Source: CAYXLW01 sp964466055
GTDB lineage: Bacteria; Patescibacteriota; Gracilibacteria; GCA-2401425
DNA length: 64,000 nt
Assembly (NCBI GenBank): GCA_964466055.1
Contig: CAYXLW010000006.1
Location: 1-64,000, forward strand
Direction of reading: 5' to 3'
Shown in pieces: positions 1-9,416 of the stretch. The notes under the pieces are model-generated. The model searched no databases. It was not told the DNA's origin and saw nothing but the letters and a program-made list of their open reading frames with translations. Numbering within the stretch: position 1 is the first letter of the stretch; each line of letters starts with the position of its first letter. Position numbers and translations under genes: made by a program.

Positions 1-93
1 GTTAATTGACAACCTTATTATAATACTTCGAAATTATTTTAGCAAGCTAGTATATTATTGATATATCTAACTAATGCATTAATCAACGTATTT

Positions 94-126
94 AAAAAAA
101 GAGCTGTTTATTAACAGCTCTTTTTT
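94..126 (-). terminator. Bidirectional rho-independent terminator
   Basis: An 8-bp stem (GAGCTGTT/AACAGCTC, 101-120) with a 4-nt loop has an A-run on its left and a T-run on its right, so it can terminate on either strand. It lies just past the stop codon of the minus-strand gene that ends at 147. Confidence 0.8.
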
Positions 127-146
127 CTCTTAAAGTAAGTTCAAAA

Positions 147-1682
147 TTATTTATTTTTACCTCCTTTATTACTGTTACTACTATTTCCTTTACTTTCAGA
201 CTCTGGGGAACTAACAACTGGCTCTACATTTCCTTCATCTTCTGAATCAATAGCTTCTACTTCATCTTCAACCTCTGTTGTTGGTGGACCTACAACTTCT
301 TCATCGCTAATGTCTTCGAAATTCTTCTTATTAGAATTCCCTTTACTATTTCCATTTGAGTTTTCTTTTACAGCATTTTCTTTTTCGCTATTTTCACTTG
401 ATTCTACTATTATTTCGTCATCATCTGCTTCTATTCCAACTCCTACTACTGTGTTGTCTTCTTCGGCACCAACTTCATCTTCCGCTGATTCAGTCTCCTC
501 CTCACTAGCATCTTCCGTGTCTTCATCAATTTTTTTACCTTTATTATTATTTTCCTCCTCTCGCACTTGTTTTCTAGTCTCATTTCTTAATTTTGCACTC
601 AATGCAGTTGTTAATCCTTTAGCTTTTCCTGCTTGGCATTTTCCTTCGCCAGATTCACATTGTGCTAATATTTCTTGAACTGCATCATATTTTTTCTGCA
701 TACTTGGAGAAAGTTCAACTTCTTCTAAGTTTAAACCTTCCATAAATTCTTTAGCTTTTCCTAGCTTTGCTTCGTAGTTTCCTTCTTCACTTGGCACATC
801 CTCATCTTCTACAGCTACTTCATCAGTTGATTCTTGATCAGTATCAGTTACTACGTCTACAACTACTTCATCACCTCCTTCCTCAACAACAACCTCTGCT
901 TCGTCTATTGACTCTTCAACTTGCTCGTTTTCTTCCACAGTGTCTTCAATAACTTCTTCAGCTAGTGCTAAAGTGTCATCATCCTCAGCTGTTAGAATAA
1001 CTTCAGATAAAGTTTCAACTGTTTCATCTTGTGTTTCATCAACTAGTTCTAATACCACAATTGTAGTTTCTGCGTCTCCAATTTCTTCTGTAGCTTCAAT
1101 TGCTAATTCGGTTTCTTCTCCTACTGTTTCAATAAGCTCTTGGACTATTTTTTCGTTGGCTGGCGCTACTTCTTCGGTAACTTCAATCCCTTCTAACACA
1201 ATTGGAGTTTCCACAACTTCATCTGTAGGCTCAGAATCTATTACGTTAACCTCATCAATAACAGCTGTTTCACCTTCTTCGGCATAAGCGGAAGAAACAA
1301 GTAAATCGTCAGTTTTAATAAGAGCAAAAGACTCACCTCTTGTGTAAGCTTGTAGCTGTGCCAATGCTTCATTTGCATTATTAAGATGGCGCTTTGCTAC
1401 GCTTACAGGTATGTTGTAGTTCCATACAACTCCAAAAACAATAGCAAAAATTGCGATAAACGATAGTGCTTTTTTCATGATAATACTTTTAAGAAATGAA
1501 AATAATGGAGAAAAAAACGATTCTCGGTTGTGTATACGAAAGTTATTTCCGTTGGTTACATTTTCTTTTTGAGAAATATTTTTAAGCACCTTCAAGGTGT
1601 TTTCTTGCCACTCTTTAGAAGGATTTGCTTCTATGCTTTTCATAGCATCTTCGATATCATTTTCAGAAAAATTATTTTTCAT
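147..1682 (-). CDS. Membrane-anchored acidic protein, putative anti-sigma factor
   Basis: The 511-residue product has a short charged cytoplasmic N-terminus, one hydrophobic segment at about residues 70-90, and a long, very acidic Glu/Asp/Val/Thr-rich outer region. It ends in a low-complexity tail rich in Asn, Ser, Gly and Lys. Around residues 305-375 there is a folded-looking helical part with two cysteines (ESGEGKCQAGKAKG). The gene starts 72 bp after the ECF sigma gene on the same strand, which is the usual sigma/anti-sigma order. The membrane topology fits a surface sensor, and the alanine/leucine-rich helix after the membrane segment resembles DUF5667-type proteins. No enzymatic motif is visible. 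The anti-sigma role is inferred from gene order and topology only; it could instead be an adhesin or a metal-binding surface protein. Confidence 0.6.
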   Translation of the reverse strand: MKNNFSENDIEDAMKSIEANPSKEWQENTLKVLKNISQKENVTNGNNFRIHNRESFFSPLFSFLKSIIMKKALSFIAIFAIVFGVVWNYNIPVSVAKRHLNNANEALAQLQAYTRGESFALIKTDDLLVSSAYAEEGETAVIDEVNVIDSEPTDEVVETPIVLEGIEVTEEVAPANEKIVQELIETVGEETELAIEATEEIGDAETTIVVLELVDETQDETVETLSEVILTAEDDDTLALAEEVIEDTVEENEQVEESIDEAEVVVEEGGDEVVVDVVTDTDQESTDEVAVEDEDVPSEEGNYEAKLGKAKEFMEGLNLEEVELSPSMQKKYDAVQEILAQCESGEGKCQAGKAKGLTTALSAKLRNETRKQVREEENNNKGKKIDEDTEDASEEETESAEDEVGAEEDNTVVGVGIEADDDEIIVESSENSEKENAVKENSNGNSKGNSNKKNFEDISDEEVVGPPTTEVEDEVEAIDSEDEGNVEPVVSSPESESKGNSSNSNKGGKNK

Positions 1683-1754
1683 AATAGGGGCTTTATAGAT
1701 AAAAATTTAATTAACTTTTGATTCACCTGTTAATACGTAAAACTTATATGTTGG

Positions 1755-2273
1755 TTACATTTTTTCAGGATTTTTATTACAAAAATCCTTTAGTTTTTTT
1801 ACAGCTCTGTGAATAGCAACCTTAGTTGCTGAATCTTCCATTTCTAATAATTTTGCTATTTCCTTTATAGAAAGATCGGCTTGATAACGGAGGACTAACA
1901 TTTCTTGCTCTTTTTCTGAAAGATGCTTTATTTGGTCAAAGACAAAATCAATCAAATCTTTTGTGTGTGCTTCTTTTTCTAAATTTTCCTTTGAGGCTAC
2001 GTTTTCTTCTAATTCTTCAAAAGATATTTTGTTTTTTCTAAAAAAATCTCTGATTAAATTTATTGTAATAATAAATAACCAAGTTTTAAGAGAAGCCTTT
2101 TCAGAATCAAAAGATTCTTTATATTGCCAAGCTTTCATAAAAACCTCCTGTGTGATATCTTCTGCATTTTCTTTATTTTTAAGTCGAACGTATACATATT
2201 TATAAATTAATACCCCCCACTTTTTAAAAGCATCTTCTAAGTCTAAGCTTGTTTTTAATATTTCTAGCTCCAT
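1755..2273 (-). CDS. ECF-type RNA polymerase sigma factor
   Basis: The 172-residue product has a sigma region 2 (about residues 20-85, including NAEDITQEVFMKAW and the promoter-melting stretch LKTWLFIITINLIRDFFRK). Region 4 (about 115-165) contains LSEKEQEMLVLRYQADLSIKEIAK, a typical helix-turn-helix. Length and the two-domain layout match extracytoplasmic-function sigma factors, with no regions 1 or 3. It is 42 bp downstream of iscS and directly upstream of the putative anti-sigma gene, so it is probably co-transcribed with both. The signal it responds to cannot be read from the sequence. Confidence 0.9.
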   Translation of the reverse strand: MELEILKTSLDLEDAFKKWGVLIYKYVYVRLKNKENAEDITQEVFMKAWQYKESFDSEKASLKTWLFIITINLIRDFFRKNKISFEELEENVASKENLEKEAHTKDLIDFVFDQIKHLSEKEQEMLVLRYQADLSIKEIAKLLEMEDSATKVAIHRAVKKLKDFCNKNPEKM

Positions 2274-2314
2274 AAAAAATTTAATTTGAAAAATTATCTA
2301 AAAATCAAAAATAT

Positions 2315-3466
2315 TTATTTTATCGGACTAATTTCTCTTAAATTTTTAACAACTTTTTTAAGAACATCAATAGTTTTATCAATATCCTCTTTAGTATTAC
2401 TTTTTCCTAAGCTTAAACGCAAGGAACTATGAGCAAGTTCGATAGGAATTTTCATTGCCATTAAAACATGGCTAGGATCAAGTGATTCAGATGTACACGC
2501 AGAGCCTGTTGAAACACAAATTCCTTCATTGTCCAAACAAAGAAGAATTGATTCCCCCTCTATTTTTGCAGAGGATATATTTATGTTATTAGGAAGCCTT
2601 TTTGTTAGATGCCCATTAATTTTGATGTCTGGAATTTCTTTTTTTGTTCTTTCAAAACAGTAATCTCTTAATTCTGTTAATCTTTTATTTTCAATTTCCT
2701 TTTCTTTGTTTGCTAGTTCCAAAGCCTTAGCCATTCCTAAGATGCCAGCAAGATTTTCTGTGGAGGCTCTTTTATTAAACTCTTGAGCTCCGCCTAATTG
2801 CTGTGATCGAATCTCAGTTCCTTTTTTTAAATAAAGAACACCAACACCTCTTGGTCCATAAAATTTATGAGCCGAAATGGATAACGCGTCAACATTAAGT
2901 TTTTTTGTATCCAAATCTAAAGTTCCTGCTACTTGTACGGCGTCTGTATGAAACAAGATATTTTTTTTATTACAAATTTTGGCAAGTTCAGGAATAGGAT
3001 TAATAGTCCCTACTTCATTATTAGCATACATTATTGAAACTAAAACTGTATCATCTCTAATTTCCTTTTCTAAAGTTTCAGGATGAATCATTCCATATTC
3101 ATCTGGATCAAGAAACGTTACATCAAACCCTCGTTCTTTCAAATCTTCTGCCGTATGAAGAACTGCATGGTGTTCAATTTTTGAAGTTATAATATGTCCT
3201 TTTTTATGAGCTTCAGCAATTCCTTTTATTGCTAAATTATCACTTTCAGTTCCGCCAGAAGTAAATATTATTTCTTCAGGGAGACATTTAAATATATTTG
3301 CGATGGTTTGCCTTCCTTCATTTAATTTCATGCCAGCCTCTTGACCAAGTCTGTGTAATGAGCTTGGATTTCCATAATATTCTTCATATACTTCATTCAA
3401 GGTTTCAATAACCTCCTTTCGAATAGGAGTTGTTGCTGCATGATCTAAGTAAATAATTTTTTTCAT
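2315..3466 (-). CDS. iscS: Cysteine desulfurase, IscS/NifS family
   Basis: The enzyme takes sulfur from L-cysteine as a persulfide, for Fe-S clusters and tRNA thiolation. The 383-residue product is a complete class V PLP enzyme. It starts YLDHAATTP, has the PLP lysine in SAHKFYGPRGVG (Lys201) and the catalytic cysteine in STGSACTSESLDPSH (Cys324), in the long flexible loop typical of group I enzymes. It begins 6 bp after the stop of the DUF1858-AroD gene, which suggests one transcript. No iscU follows; the next gene is the ECF sigma factor. Confidence 0.95.
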   Translation of the reverse strand: MKKIIYLDHAATTPIRKEVIETLNEVYEEYYGNPSSLHRLGQEAGMKLNEGRQTIANIFKCLPEEIIFTSGGTESDNLAIKGIAEAHKKGHIITSKIEHHAVLHTAEDLKERGFDVTFLDPDEYGMIHPETLEKEIRDDTVLVSIMYANNEVGTINPIPELAKICNKKNILFHTDAVQVAGTLDLDTKKLNVDALSISAHKFYGPRGVGVLYLKKGTEIRSQQLGGAQEFNKRASTENLAGILGMAKALELANKEKEIENKRLTELRDYCFERTKKEIPDIKINGHLTKRLPNNINISSAKIEGESILLCLDNEGICVSTGSACTSESLDPSHVLMAMKIPIELAHSSLRLSLGKSNTKEDIDKTIDVLKKVVKNLREISPIK

Positions 3467-3472
3467 ATTTTT

Positions 3473-4426
3473 CTATTTATCTAATATATTCCAAATTGTC
3501 TTTAAGTCTTCAGCTGTAATCTGTCCTAAGGCAGAAGACTTGCTAGTTTCAGCTGGTGCATACATCCATTGTGATCCTAAAAAAGGAGTAAATACTCTGG
3601 AAAGCTTCCCTTTTTCTCCCATCGCCATAACAATAAATTTGATATTTTTCTTTTTTAAGTTATTGGCCAACCTTATTATTTGAGTATTATCTTCTAGGCT
3701 TTCAGCGGTTGATACATATTTTATTATTGCTGGCTTAAGTTCTAACATTTCATTTATTCGTGTAAGCATTCCTGTCATTTTTGGTGTTTTATTCCAGTTG
3801 TGATGAGAAATTATAATTTTAGACTCACATTTCTCTCTTATTAAATTTTTAATTAATTTTTTATCAGTATGTATTCCAATATCGATATATTCTGCTCCCA
3901 TTTTTGCTGCTTTTATTAGAACATCTACTCTTTTTTTTTCACTATCTTTAAACTTCCCCTTCTCTTCCTCTCCTTTACATACACAAATAATTGGCTGAGG
4001 TGCTTCTTCTATAATTTTTTTGATATCTAAGTCTTCTATATGATCTAGCCATATTTCAAATATGTCACATTTATGTTTATATGTATCAAACATCTCTAAA
4101 ACTTCTTTTGTAGATTTTACTTGGACAGGCAAACATATTTTTTTTTCATTATAAGATTTATCTTTTAAATTTTTTATTACCTTGTTTATTTTTTTCTCTT
4201 CTTCGTGTGTAAATGTTTGATATTTCTCGATTGCTTTGTTTAGTTCTTTTACTAATTGCTTTATTTCTTTTTCTTCCATTCCATGAGTTGTGCATCCTTC
4301 TTCAATGGTTTCCCATGAAGAAGCTCCGCACATAGCACACTGTAGTCCATATTCAAGAAATATATTTGCACATTCTGGACAGTCTGCCATTACTTCTCCA
4401 ATAAATGTTTTTTTTGTTACTTTCAT
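3473..4426 (-). CDS. aroD: DUF1858-type I 3-dehydroquinate dehydratase fusion
   Basis: The C-terminal ~230 residues are a type I 3-dehydroquinate dehydratase of the shikimate pathway. The Schiff-base lysine is in AIIKYVSTA, the catalytic histidine in IIISHHNWN and the acidic residue in CDIFEIWLD. The N-terminal ~62 residues are a DUF1858 domain (GEVMADCPECANIFLEYGLQ followed by CAMCG), a small cysteine-bearing domain usually seen with redox or Fe-S proteins. The reading frame stays open to 4543, but ATG at 4426 begins exactly at the DUF1858 fold and the extra 39 residues look non-domain, so I prefer 4426 (317 residues). The gene is tightly linked to iscS downstream. A DUF1858-AroD fusion is unusual; the DUF1858 part may bind a metal or Fe-S cluster. 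Confidence 0.85.
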   Translation of the reverse strand: MKVTKKTFIGEVMADCPECANIFLEYGLQCAMCGASSWETIEEGCTTHGMEEKEIKQLVKELNKAIEKYQTFTHEEEKKINKVIKNLKDKSYNEKKICLPVQVKSTKEVLEMFDTYKHKCDIFEIWLDHIEDLDIKKIIEEAPQPIICVCKGEEEKGKFKDSEKKRVDVLIKAAKMGAEYIDIGIHTDKKLIKNLIREKCESKIIISHHNWNKTPKMTGMLTRINEMLELKPAIIKYVSTAESLEDNTQIIRLANNLKKKNIKFIVMAMGEKGKLSRVFTPFLGSQWMYAPAETSKSSALGQITAEDLKTIWNILDK

Positions 4427-4645
4427 ATATGTAAATTTATTAGATATTAAACCATTAAGGACCAAAAGCTTAGCACAAAAAAATCTTTTTACTATTAAAT
4501 TTTCAGAGTAAGTAAGATGTGCGCCTTTTAAAAGAGATATCATATTTAACTCATTATAACTTGGTATTTTAGAAAACTGGATCTCCGTCTATGCGGAGAT
4601 AGCAAATTGAAATTTGAAATAAAGTGTATGTTCTATTCCCACGCA

Positions 4646-4750
4646 GATATAGCTGAACCTGAATAAACTTGCATAATAAGAAAGTTAAAAATCCGCAGAT
4701 TATAAATGTTTTTAGATGTCCACGATTATGTCATTTAATATTGAGTTAGC
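4646..4750. repeat. Dispersed ~105-bp repeat, copy 1, in a gene-free gap
   Basis: The 4427-4873 gap holds no convincing gene. Its central part (GATATAGCTGAACCTGAATA through TTTAATATTGAGTTA) matches 43113-43217 at about 80% identity by eye over the full 105 bp. The second copy carries a perfect inverted repeat, GGCATAAT/ATTATGCC, about 50 nt apart; here it is partly decayed. No ORF is shared between the copies, so this looks like a small non-coding mobile or structured element. Confidence 0.65.
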
Positions 4751-4873
4751 TCTATCACAATATGATTTTGTATATAGAAAATTCTCGCAATACAAACTTT
4801 TCCTTTAAAACAAAACTTAGTTTTTAAATTTCTCTTATAAAACAAGAATATTTTAAAAATCGTTTATAAATAA

Positions 4874-7024
4874 TTAAACCCTATTAATTCTCAAAGAATT
4901 AAAAACAACAGAAACAGAGCTCATTGCCATGGCAAAACTTGCAAATACAGGATTTAAAAATCCTAATGCAGCAATAGGAATACCAATTGAATTATAAGCA
5001 AAAGCCCAAAATAAATTTTGTTTAATAATAGAAAAAGTTTTTTGAGAAAGCCTAATCGCTTGAAATACTTTTGTAGGAGATCCTTTTACAATAACAATGT
5101 TGCCAGATTCTATAGCAATGTCAGATCCTGTTCCCATGGCAATTCCTAAGTCTGAAGTTGCAAGAGCTGGCGCATCATTAATCCCATCTCCAACAAAAGC
5201 AACAACCTCCCCTCGTTTTTGAAATTCTTTTACCTTATTAGCCTTTTCATTAGGAAAAACTTCTGCCAACATACTTGTTATTCCTAATTGACTAGCAATT
5301 GTTTGTGCTGTTCTTTCGTTGTCGCCTGTAATCATTACAACGGTCATTCCTAATTTTTGAAGTTCTTTCACAGCGCTAACTGAGTCTTCTTTTGTTGTAT
5401 CTGCGAGCCCTAAAATTCCTATAAGTTTTTTGCCGTGTCCAACAAGAATTGGAGTTTTCCCTTGGGCTGAAAGTTCTTGCATTTTTTCTTTAGCCTGTTC
5501 AGAAACAGGAATATTGTTTTCTTCAAAAAGTTTTATGTTTCCAAGATGAAGATGTGTTTGATGTTTCTTGCATATTGCCTTAATCCCTTTCCCACTAATT
5601 TCTTTAAAATTTATAAAATCGACATTATCTGCATTATTTTCTTTCCCGAAATTTGCTATAGCTTGCGACAGTGGATGAATTGAAAGTTTTGATAAATTAT
5701 AAGCAATTTTAATAATTTTTTCTTCAGGGAAATCAAAAGGGATAATGTTGCTAACTTTGGGCTTACCCTCTGTTAAGGTTCCTGTTTTATCAAAAATAAC
5801 AGTTGTAATATTTTGTGATTTTTCTAGAGTTTCTCCATTTTTAATAAGAATTCCTTTTTTTGCTCCAGCCCCAGTTCCAACAAGAATAGCTGTAGGAGTT
5901 GCAAGTCCTAAAGCACATGGACATGCAATAACAAGAACGGACACTGCATTTATTAAGGATGTTTCAAACTTCTTGCTTATAAAAAACCAAACAAGAAAAG
6001 TTATAAAAGCGATTACTATTACTATTGGAACAAATATTGAAGAAACTTTATCTGCCAAATGTTCAATTGGAGCTTTTGAGTTTTGAGCATCTTCAACCAT
6101 ATGAATTATTTGTGACAAAACTGTTTCATCTCCTATTTTTAATACTTTAATTTTAAGAATTCCATTTATGTTCATAGTTGCACCAAAAACATCGTCTCCT
6201 ATTTTTTTTGTCAAAGGCAAGCTCTCTCCGGTAAGCATACTTTCATCTACACTTGAAACTCCTTCAATAATTTCCCCATCAAGAGGGATTTTTTCTCCTG
6301 GTTTTACAAGAATTGTATCTCCCCTTTTTATATCATCTATTGAAATATTTTTTTCCTCATGATTAATAATAACCCTTGCCTCTTTTACTCCTAATTCTAA
6401 AAGTTTTTCAATGGCTTTCCCTGCCTGCCCCTTTCCTTTTGCTTCTAAATATCTTCCTAAATTTATGAAGATGATAATTGCAACTGCAGCTTCAAAGAAA
6501 ACATGTCTATTTGTTGAAAGTGCATAAATACTATAAAAAAATGCCGACAGTGTTCCCATAGATACAAGTGTATCCATAGAAAAATTTAGTTTTAATAATT
6601 TTTTTATTGCAGAAATATGAAAGTGAATTCCAAAAATAAATACGGTTATTGCTGTGAGTATTGCAAAAATAATCATGCTAAGCTCAATATTCCAAAAAAG
6701 AATTCCTGTCTTTATGTCAAAGAACATCATTGAAAAAACGGGTGCTCCAATAATAAATGCTCCAATAAAGTTCCAAAGTGCTTTTTTCATTTCTCCTGAA
6801 TTATCAGAATATTTCTTTCCTTCAGATGCTGAAAATCCTGAACGTTTAACATCTTTTATAATTTCAGAAATATTTATTTTCTTTTCGTCAAACTCTGCTG
6901 TTAGTTTTTTTAATGCAAAATTAACATTAAGGTATTTTATTCCTTTTTTATTTTGCAAGCTTGTTTCGATAATTCTTGCACAACTTGCACATGTCATTCC
7001 GATTATGTTTAAAGATATTTTCAT
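4874..7024 (-). CDS. copA: Copper-exporting P1B-type ATPase
   Basis: The enzyme pumps Cu(I) out of the cytoplasm using ATP. The 716-residue product has one N-terminal heavy-metal-associated domain (GMTCASC, Cys12 and Cys15) and eight predicted membrane segments. The CPC metal site is in VIACPCALGLATP and the phosphorylation site in FDKTGTLTEG. SIHPLSQAI carries the HP motif and GDGINDAPAL the hinge. The last two membrane helices carry the Cu(I) signatures YNSIGIPIAALG and MSSVSVVFNSLR. It is last in the csoR operon, starting 9 bp past mntP. Confidence 0.95.
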   Translation of the reverse strand: MKISLNIIGMTCASCARIIETSLQNKKGIKYLNVNFALKKLTAEFDEKKINISEIIKDVKRSGFSASEGKKYSDNSGEMKKALWNFIGAFIIGAPVFSMMFFDIKTGILFWNIELSMIIFAILTAITVFIFGIHFHISAIKKLLKLNFSMDTLVSMGTLSAFFYSIYALSTNRHVFFEAAVAIIIFINLGRYLEAKGKGQAGKAIEKLLELGVKEARVIINHEEKNISIDDIKRGDTILVKPGEKIPLDGEIIEGVSSVDESMLTGESLPLTKKIGDDVFGATMNINGILKIKVLKIGDETVLSQIIHMVEDAQNSKAPIEHLADKVSSIFVPIVIVIAFITFLVWFFISKKFETSLINAVSVLVIACPCALGLATPTAILVGTGAGAKKGILIKNGETLEKSQNITTVIFDKTGTLTEGKPKVSNIIPFDFPEEKIIKIAYNLSKLSIHPLSQAIANFGKENNADNVDFINFKEISGKGIKAICKKHQTHLHLGNIKLFEENNIPVSEQAKEKMQELSAQGKTPILVGHGKKLIGILGLADTTKEDSVSAVKELQKLGMTVVMITGDNERTAQTIASQLGITSMLAEVFPNEKANKVKEFQKRGEVVAFVGDGINDAPALATSDLGIAMGTGSDIAIESGNIVIVKGSPTKVFQAIRLSQKTFSIIKQNLFWAFAYNSIGIPIAALGFLNPVFASFAMAMSSVSVVFNSLRINRV

Positions 7025-7033
7025 TGTTTTGGT

Positions 7034-7585
7034 TTAAGCTATATGTTCTATTAAAATTTTTGTTCCTATCCCCATAAGTATGACTCCACCTATAAATTCT
7101 GCTTTAGACTCTAGAATGTGTCCCAATATTTTCCCCATATATACCCCGAATAATGAAATTATAAAGGTTATGGCCCCTATAATTAACGAAGGAATAAATG
7201 TGCTTGTTTCCAAAAAAGACATACTGAGTCCCGCTCCTAGAGCATCAATGCTTGTAGCAATTGCTAGAATAAACAGAGTTTTAATTGTCATTGAAAAAGG
7301 CGCGCCTTCTTTTATGTGTTGTGACTCATATATCATTTTTCCTCCAATAAACAACAAAAGAAAAAAAGCTACCCAGTGATCAAAGCTTTCTATAAGATAT
7401 TTAAATGAATTCCCTAAAAACCAACCTATTAATGGCATAAGAAATTGAAAAAAACCAAAAAACAAAGCTATAATTAAAGCCTGTGATATTTTAGGTTTTT
7501 TAATAGAAGCTCCACTACTCATTGATACTGCAAAAGCATCCATGGATAGAGCTAATGCAATTAATATAATGTACTGAATTTGCAT
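7034..7585 (-). CDS. mntP: Manganese efflux pump MntP
   Basis: The 183-residue membrane protein has six predicted helices and the MntP (formerly DUF204) hallmarks: ALSMDAFAVSMSSGASIKK near the N-terminus and TSIDALGAGLS in the second half, an internal duplication of an Asp-Ala-containing helix. Family members export Mn(II). It sits between the thioredoxin-like lipoprotein and copA with gaps of about 10 bp, so Mn and Cu efflux appear to be co-expressed here. Confidence 0.92.
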   Translation of the reverse strand: MQIQYIILIALALSMDAFAVSMSSGASIKKPKISQALIIALFFGFFQFLMPLIGWFLGNSFKYLIESFDHWVAFFLLLFIGGKMIYESQHIKEGAPFSMTIKTLFILAIATSIDALGAGLSMSFLETSTFIPSLIIGAITFIISLFGVYMGKILGHILESKAEFIGGVILMGIGTKILIEHIA

Positions 7586-7595
7586 ATTAAGCTTA

Positions 7596-7943
7596 TTATT
7601 TAGGTAGTTCGCAATTTGTTTGTTCGGCTAAATTTTTTAAAGACTGAGCTCCTACTAGTTGTGTCCCTTCCGCAGTAAGCCATGTGGGATATCCTTTTAC
7701 TCCTGCGTCTTGGCATTTTTTTGGATATAAATCACAGTCTACATAATTAATAAAATCGAATGCTAATCCAAGTAATACTTTTTGATCCTTACAATGAGGA
7801 CACCATTCTGTTCCGTACATTGTTAATCCATTTTTATTTAGACATTTTGCTAAGTCGTCATATTTTGATGGCGTTCTTTCACAGGATGTAAAAATTATTA
7901 GAGATAAAAATAGTCCTGCAATTATTAAATAAGATTTTTTCAT
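7596..7943 (-). CDS. Thioredoxin-like membrane-anchored protein with WCPHC
   Basis: The 115-residue product has an N-terminal hydrophobic signal ending in IIFTSCERTP. This may be a lipoprotein site, although Phe at -3 is not ideal. A small thioredoxin-fold domain follows, with MYGTEWCPHCKDQK as the redox site and VKGYPTW as the cis-Pro motif. Such proteins often work beside VKOR-type oxidases, but no VKOR gene is in the window. Position inside the copper operon suggests thiol protection or copper reduction at the cell surface; that is inference. Confidence 0.8.
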   Translation of the reverse strand: MKKSYLIIAGLFLSLIIFTSCERTPSKYDDLAKCLNKNGLTMYGTEWCPHCKDQKVLLGLAFDFINYVDCDLYPKKCQDAGVKGYPTWLTAEGTQLVGAQSLKNLAEQTNCELPK

Positions 7944-7964
7944 AATTTTTGAATTAATAATTAT

Positions 7965-9299
7965 TTATTCAACAATAAATTGCCCTCCAATCATTCCCAT
8001 CCAACAGCTGAATGGTAAAACACCTTCTTTTTCCGGAGTAAATTCAAGAACATTTAGCCCTTTATTTATTTTTTTACTTAAATTTAGTTTTGGAATTACA
8101 ACTTTATTGCTACACCCAGAAACATTTACTCCTGTTATTTCCCAACGAACTGGAACGCCTTTTTTAACCCTAAATTCATTTGGTTTAAATGTCCAATCCA
8201 CATTCATTTTTATGACTTGAACATTATCAGACACAACTGAGCTTGTTGTCTCTGTTGATGTTTTCCAGAACCCCAATTTAAAACTTGATCCTGTTAAAAC
8301 TAATCCTGAATTAAACGAATATATTGAAAAGAAAATTATTATTACCCCAATAAGCTTTGTGAAAAACCCCATGTTTGTTTTCTTTGCATATGTAGCCCCA
8401 ATGCCTACTGAAAGTAAAACTGGTAAAGTCCCAAGTGCAAATGCTCCCATAATAAGAGCCCCTGAAAAGAAACTTTGTGATGTAACTGCTGCAAGTTGCA
8501 TTGTTTGTGTAAAACCACAAGGAAGAAAGAATGTTAATAGCCCAATTAACATTGGTGTAAAATGATGGGTTTTATTTTCTAATTTATGAATACCTTTTGA
8601 TAAAAATTTAGGAAGATGAAACCCTAATTTGGTTATATTTGGAACTATGTTTAAAATTTGAAGTCCCATATAAAACATTACCACTCCGACAACTATTGTT
8701 AGATATCCTGTAAAGGAGAGTGAATAATTTACTTTACTTCCTACTAATCCAAGCAGTCCTCCAAGAATCATAAATCCTACGACTCGTCCTATATGAAAAT
8801 ATATATGTGGAATTGATCTGGATATAAATGGATGCTTCGAGTCTGTGTTTACAGGATATGTGCTTCCAAAGCCCATTACGATACCTCCTACTAATGCTAA
8901 ACATGTAGAAAGTGATGCAACTAAACCTAAAACTAAAGCAATAAATATATTTACCTTGCTTCCAAAGTCAGGGAAAAATCTACTAATTTCAATTTCTTTT
9001 AATAAAAAAGCCCCTGTAGCTACTGTTATAAAAATAAATATTATATGGTAATAATCTTCCAGTGTATTTTTAACTATTGTCTCTTTTTTAGCTCTGTTAC
9101 TGACAATTTTATAACCACAATTATTAATAGCACTTTCAACTTCTTCATAAGGAAAATCTCCATTACATTCTATTTCTGCAATTCCTTTTTTATGAGAGAT
9201 TTTACACTGTTTTAGTTGCGGAATTTTCTTTAATTCTTTTTCTAAAAGTATTTCACAGCTTACGCAGTGTAATCCTGATATATGTAATATTTTTTTCAT
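7965..9299 (-). CDS. HMA-TauE/SafE membrane-cupredoxin fusion, copper handling
   Basis: The 444-residue protein has three parts. Residues 1-70 form a heavy-metal-associated domain with HISGLHCVSCEILL (CVSC). Residues ~85-340 form a polytopic domain of the TauE/SafE-like (UreH/COG2836) type, with LSTCLALVGGIVMG and FFLPCGFTQTMQLAA, a repeat of Pro/Cys-containing helices like the DsbD core. Residues ~355-444 form a cupredoxin-like domain, with candidate metal residues in SGCSNKVVIP and FSCWMGMIGG. The order suggests copper passing from an intracellular HMA domain through the membrane core to an outside cupredoxin. It follows csoR on the minus strand. The transport direction is unknown. Confidence 0.85.
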   Translation of the reverse strand: MKKILHISGLHCVSCEILLEKELKKIPQLKQCKISHKKGIAEIECNGDFPYEEVESAINNCGYKIVSNRAKKETIVKNTLEDYYHIIFIFITVATGAFLLKEIEISRFFPDFGSKVNIFIALVLGLVASLSTCLALVGGIVMGFGSTYPVNTDSKHPFISRSIPHIYFHIGRVVGFMILGGLLGLVGSKVNYSLSFTGYLTIVVGVVMFYMGLQILNIVPNITKLGFHLPKFLSKGIHKLENKTHHFTPMLIGLLTFFLPCGFTQTMQLAAVTSQSFFSGALIMGAFALGTLPVLLSVGIGATYAKKTNMGFFTKLIGVIIIFFSIYSFNSGLVLTGSSFKLGFWKTSTETTSSVVSDNVQVIKMNVDWTFKPNEFRVKKGVPVRWEITGVNVSGCSNKVVIPKLNLSKKINKGLNVLEFTPEKEGVLPFSCWMGMIGGQFIVE

Positions 9300-9323
9300 A
9301 AATTATAGATTAGTTTTTTTTAG

Positions 9324-9410
9324 CCATTCCCGTCACAAAGTGACCACTTAGTGGCTTGTCGGGAATCTCTTAATATCAAAAATAAGATTCTAGGCAAGCC
9401 AGAATGACCG
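9324..9410. repeat. REP-like palindromic element (CATTCCCG...GAATGAC), copy 1
   Basis: The element has the same ends as 27871-27940: CATTCCCG, CTTGTCGGGAATCT, an AT-rich spacer, then GATTCTAGGCAAGCCAGAATGAC. Here a second small palindrome (CCACTTAGTGG) lies inside the left arm, as if one element had inserted into another. It fills most of the csoR/HMA-TauE spacer and may act as an attenuator inside the copper operon. Confidence 0.75.
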
Positions 9411-9416
9411 AGGTCG

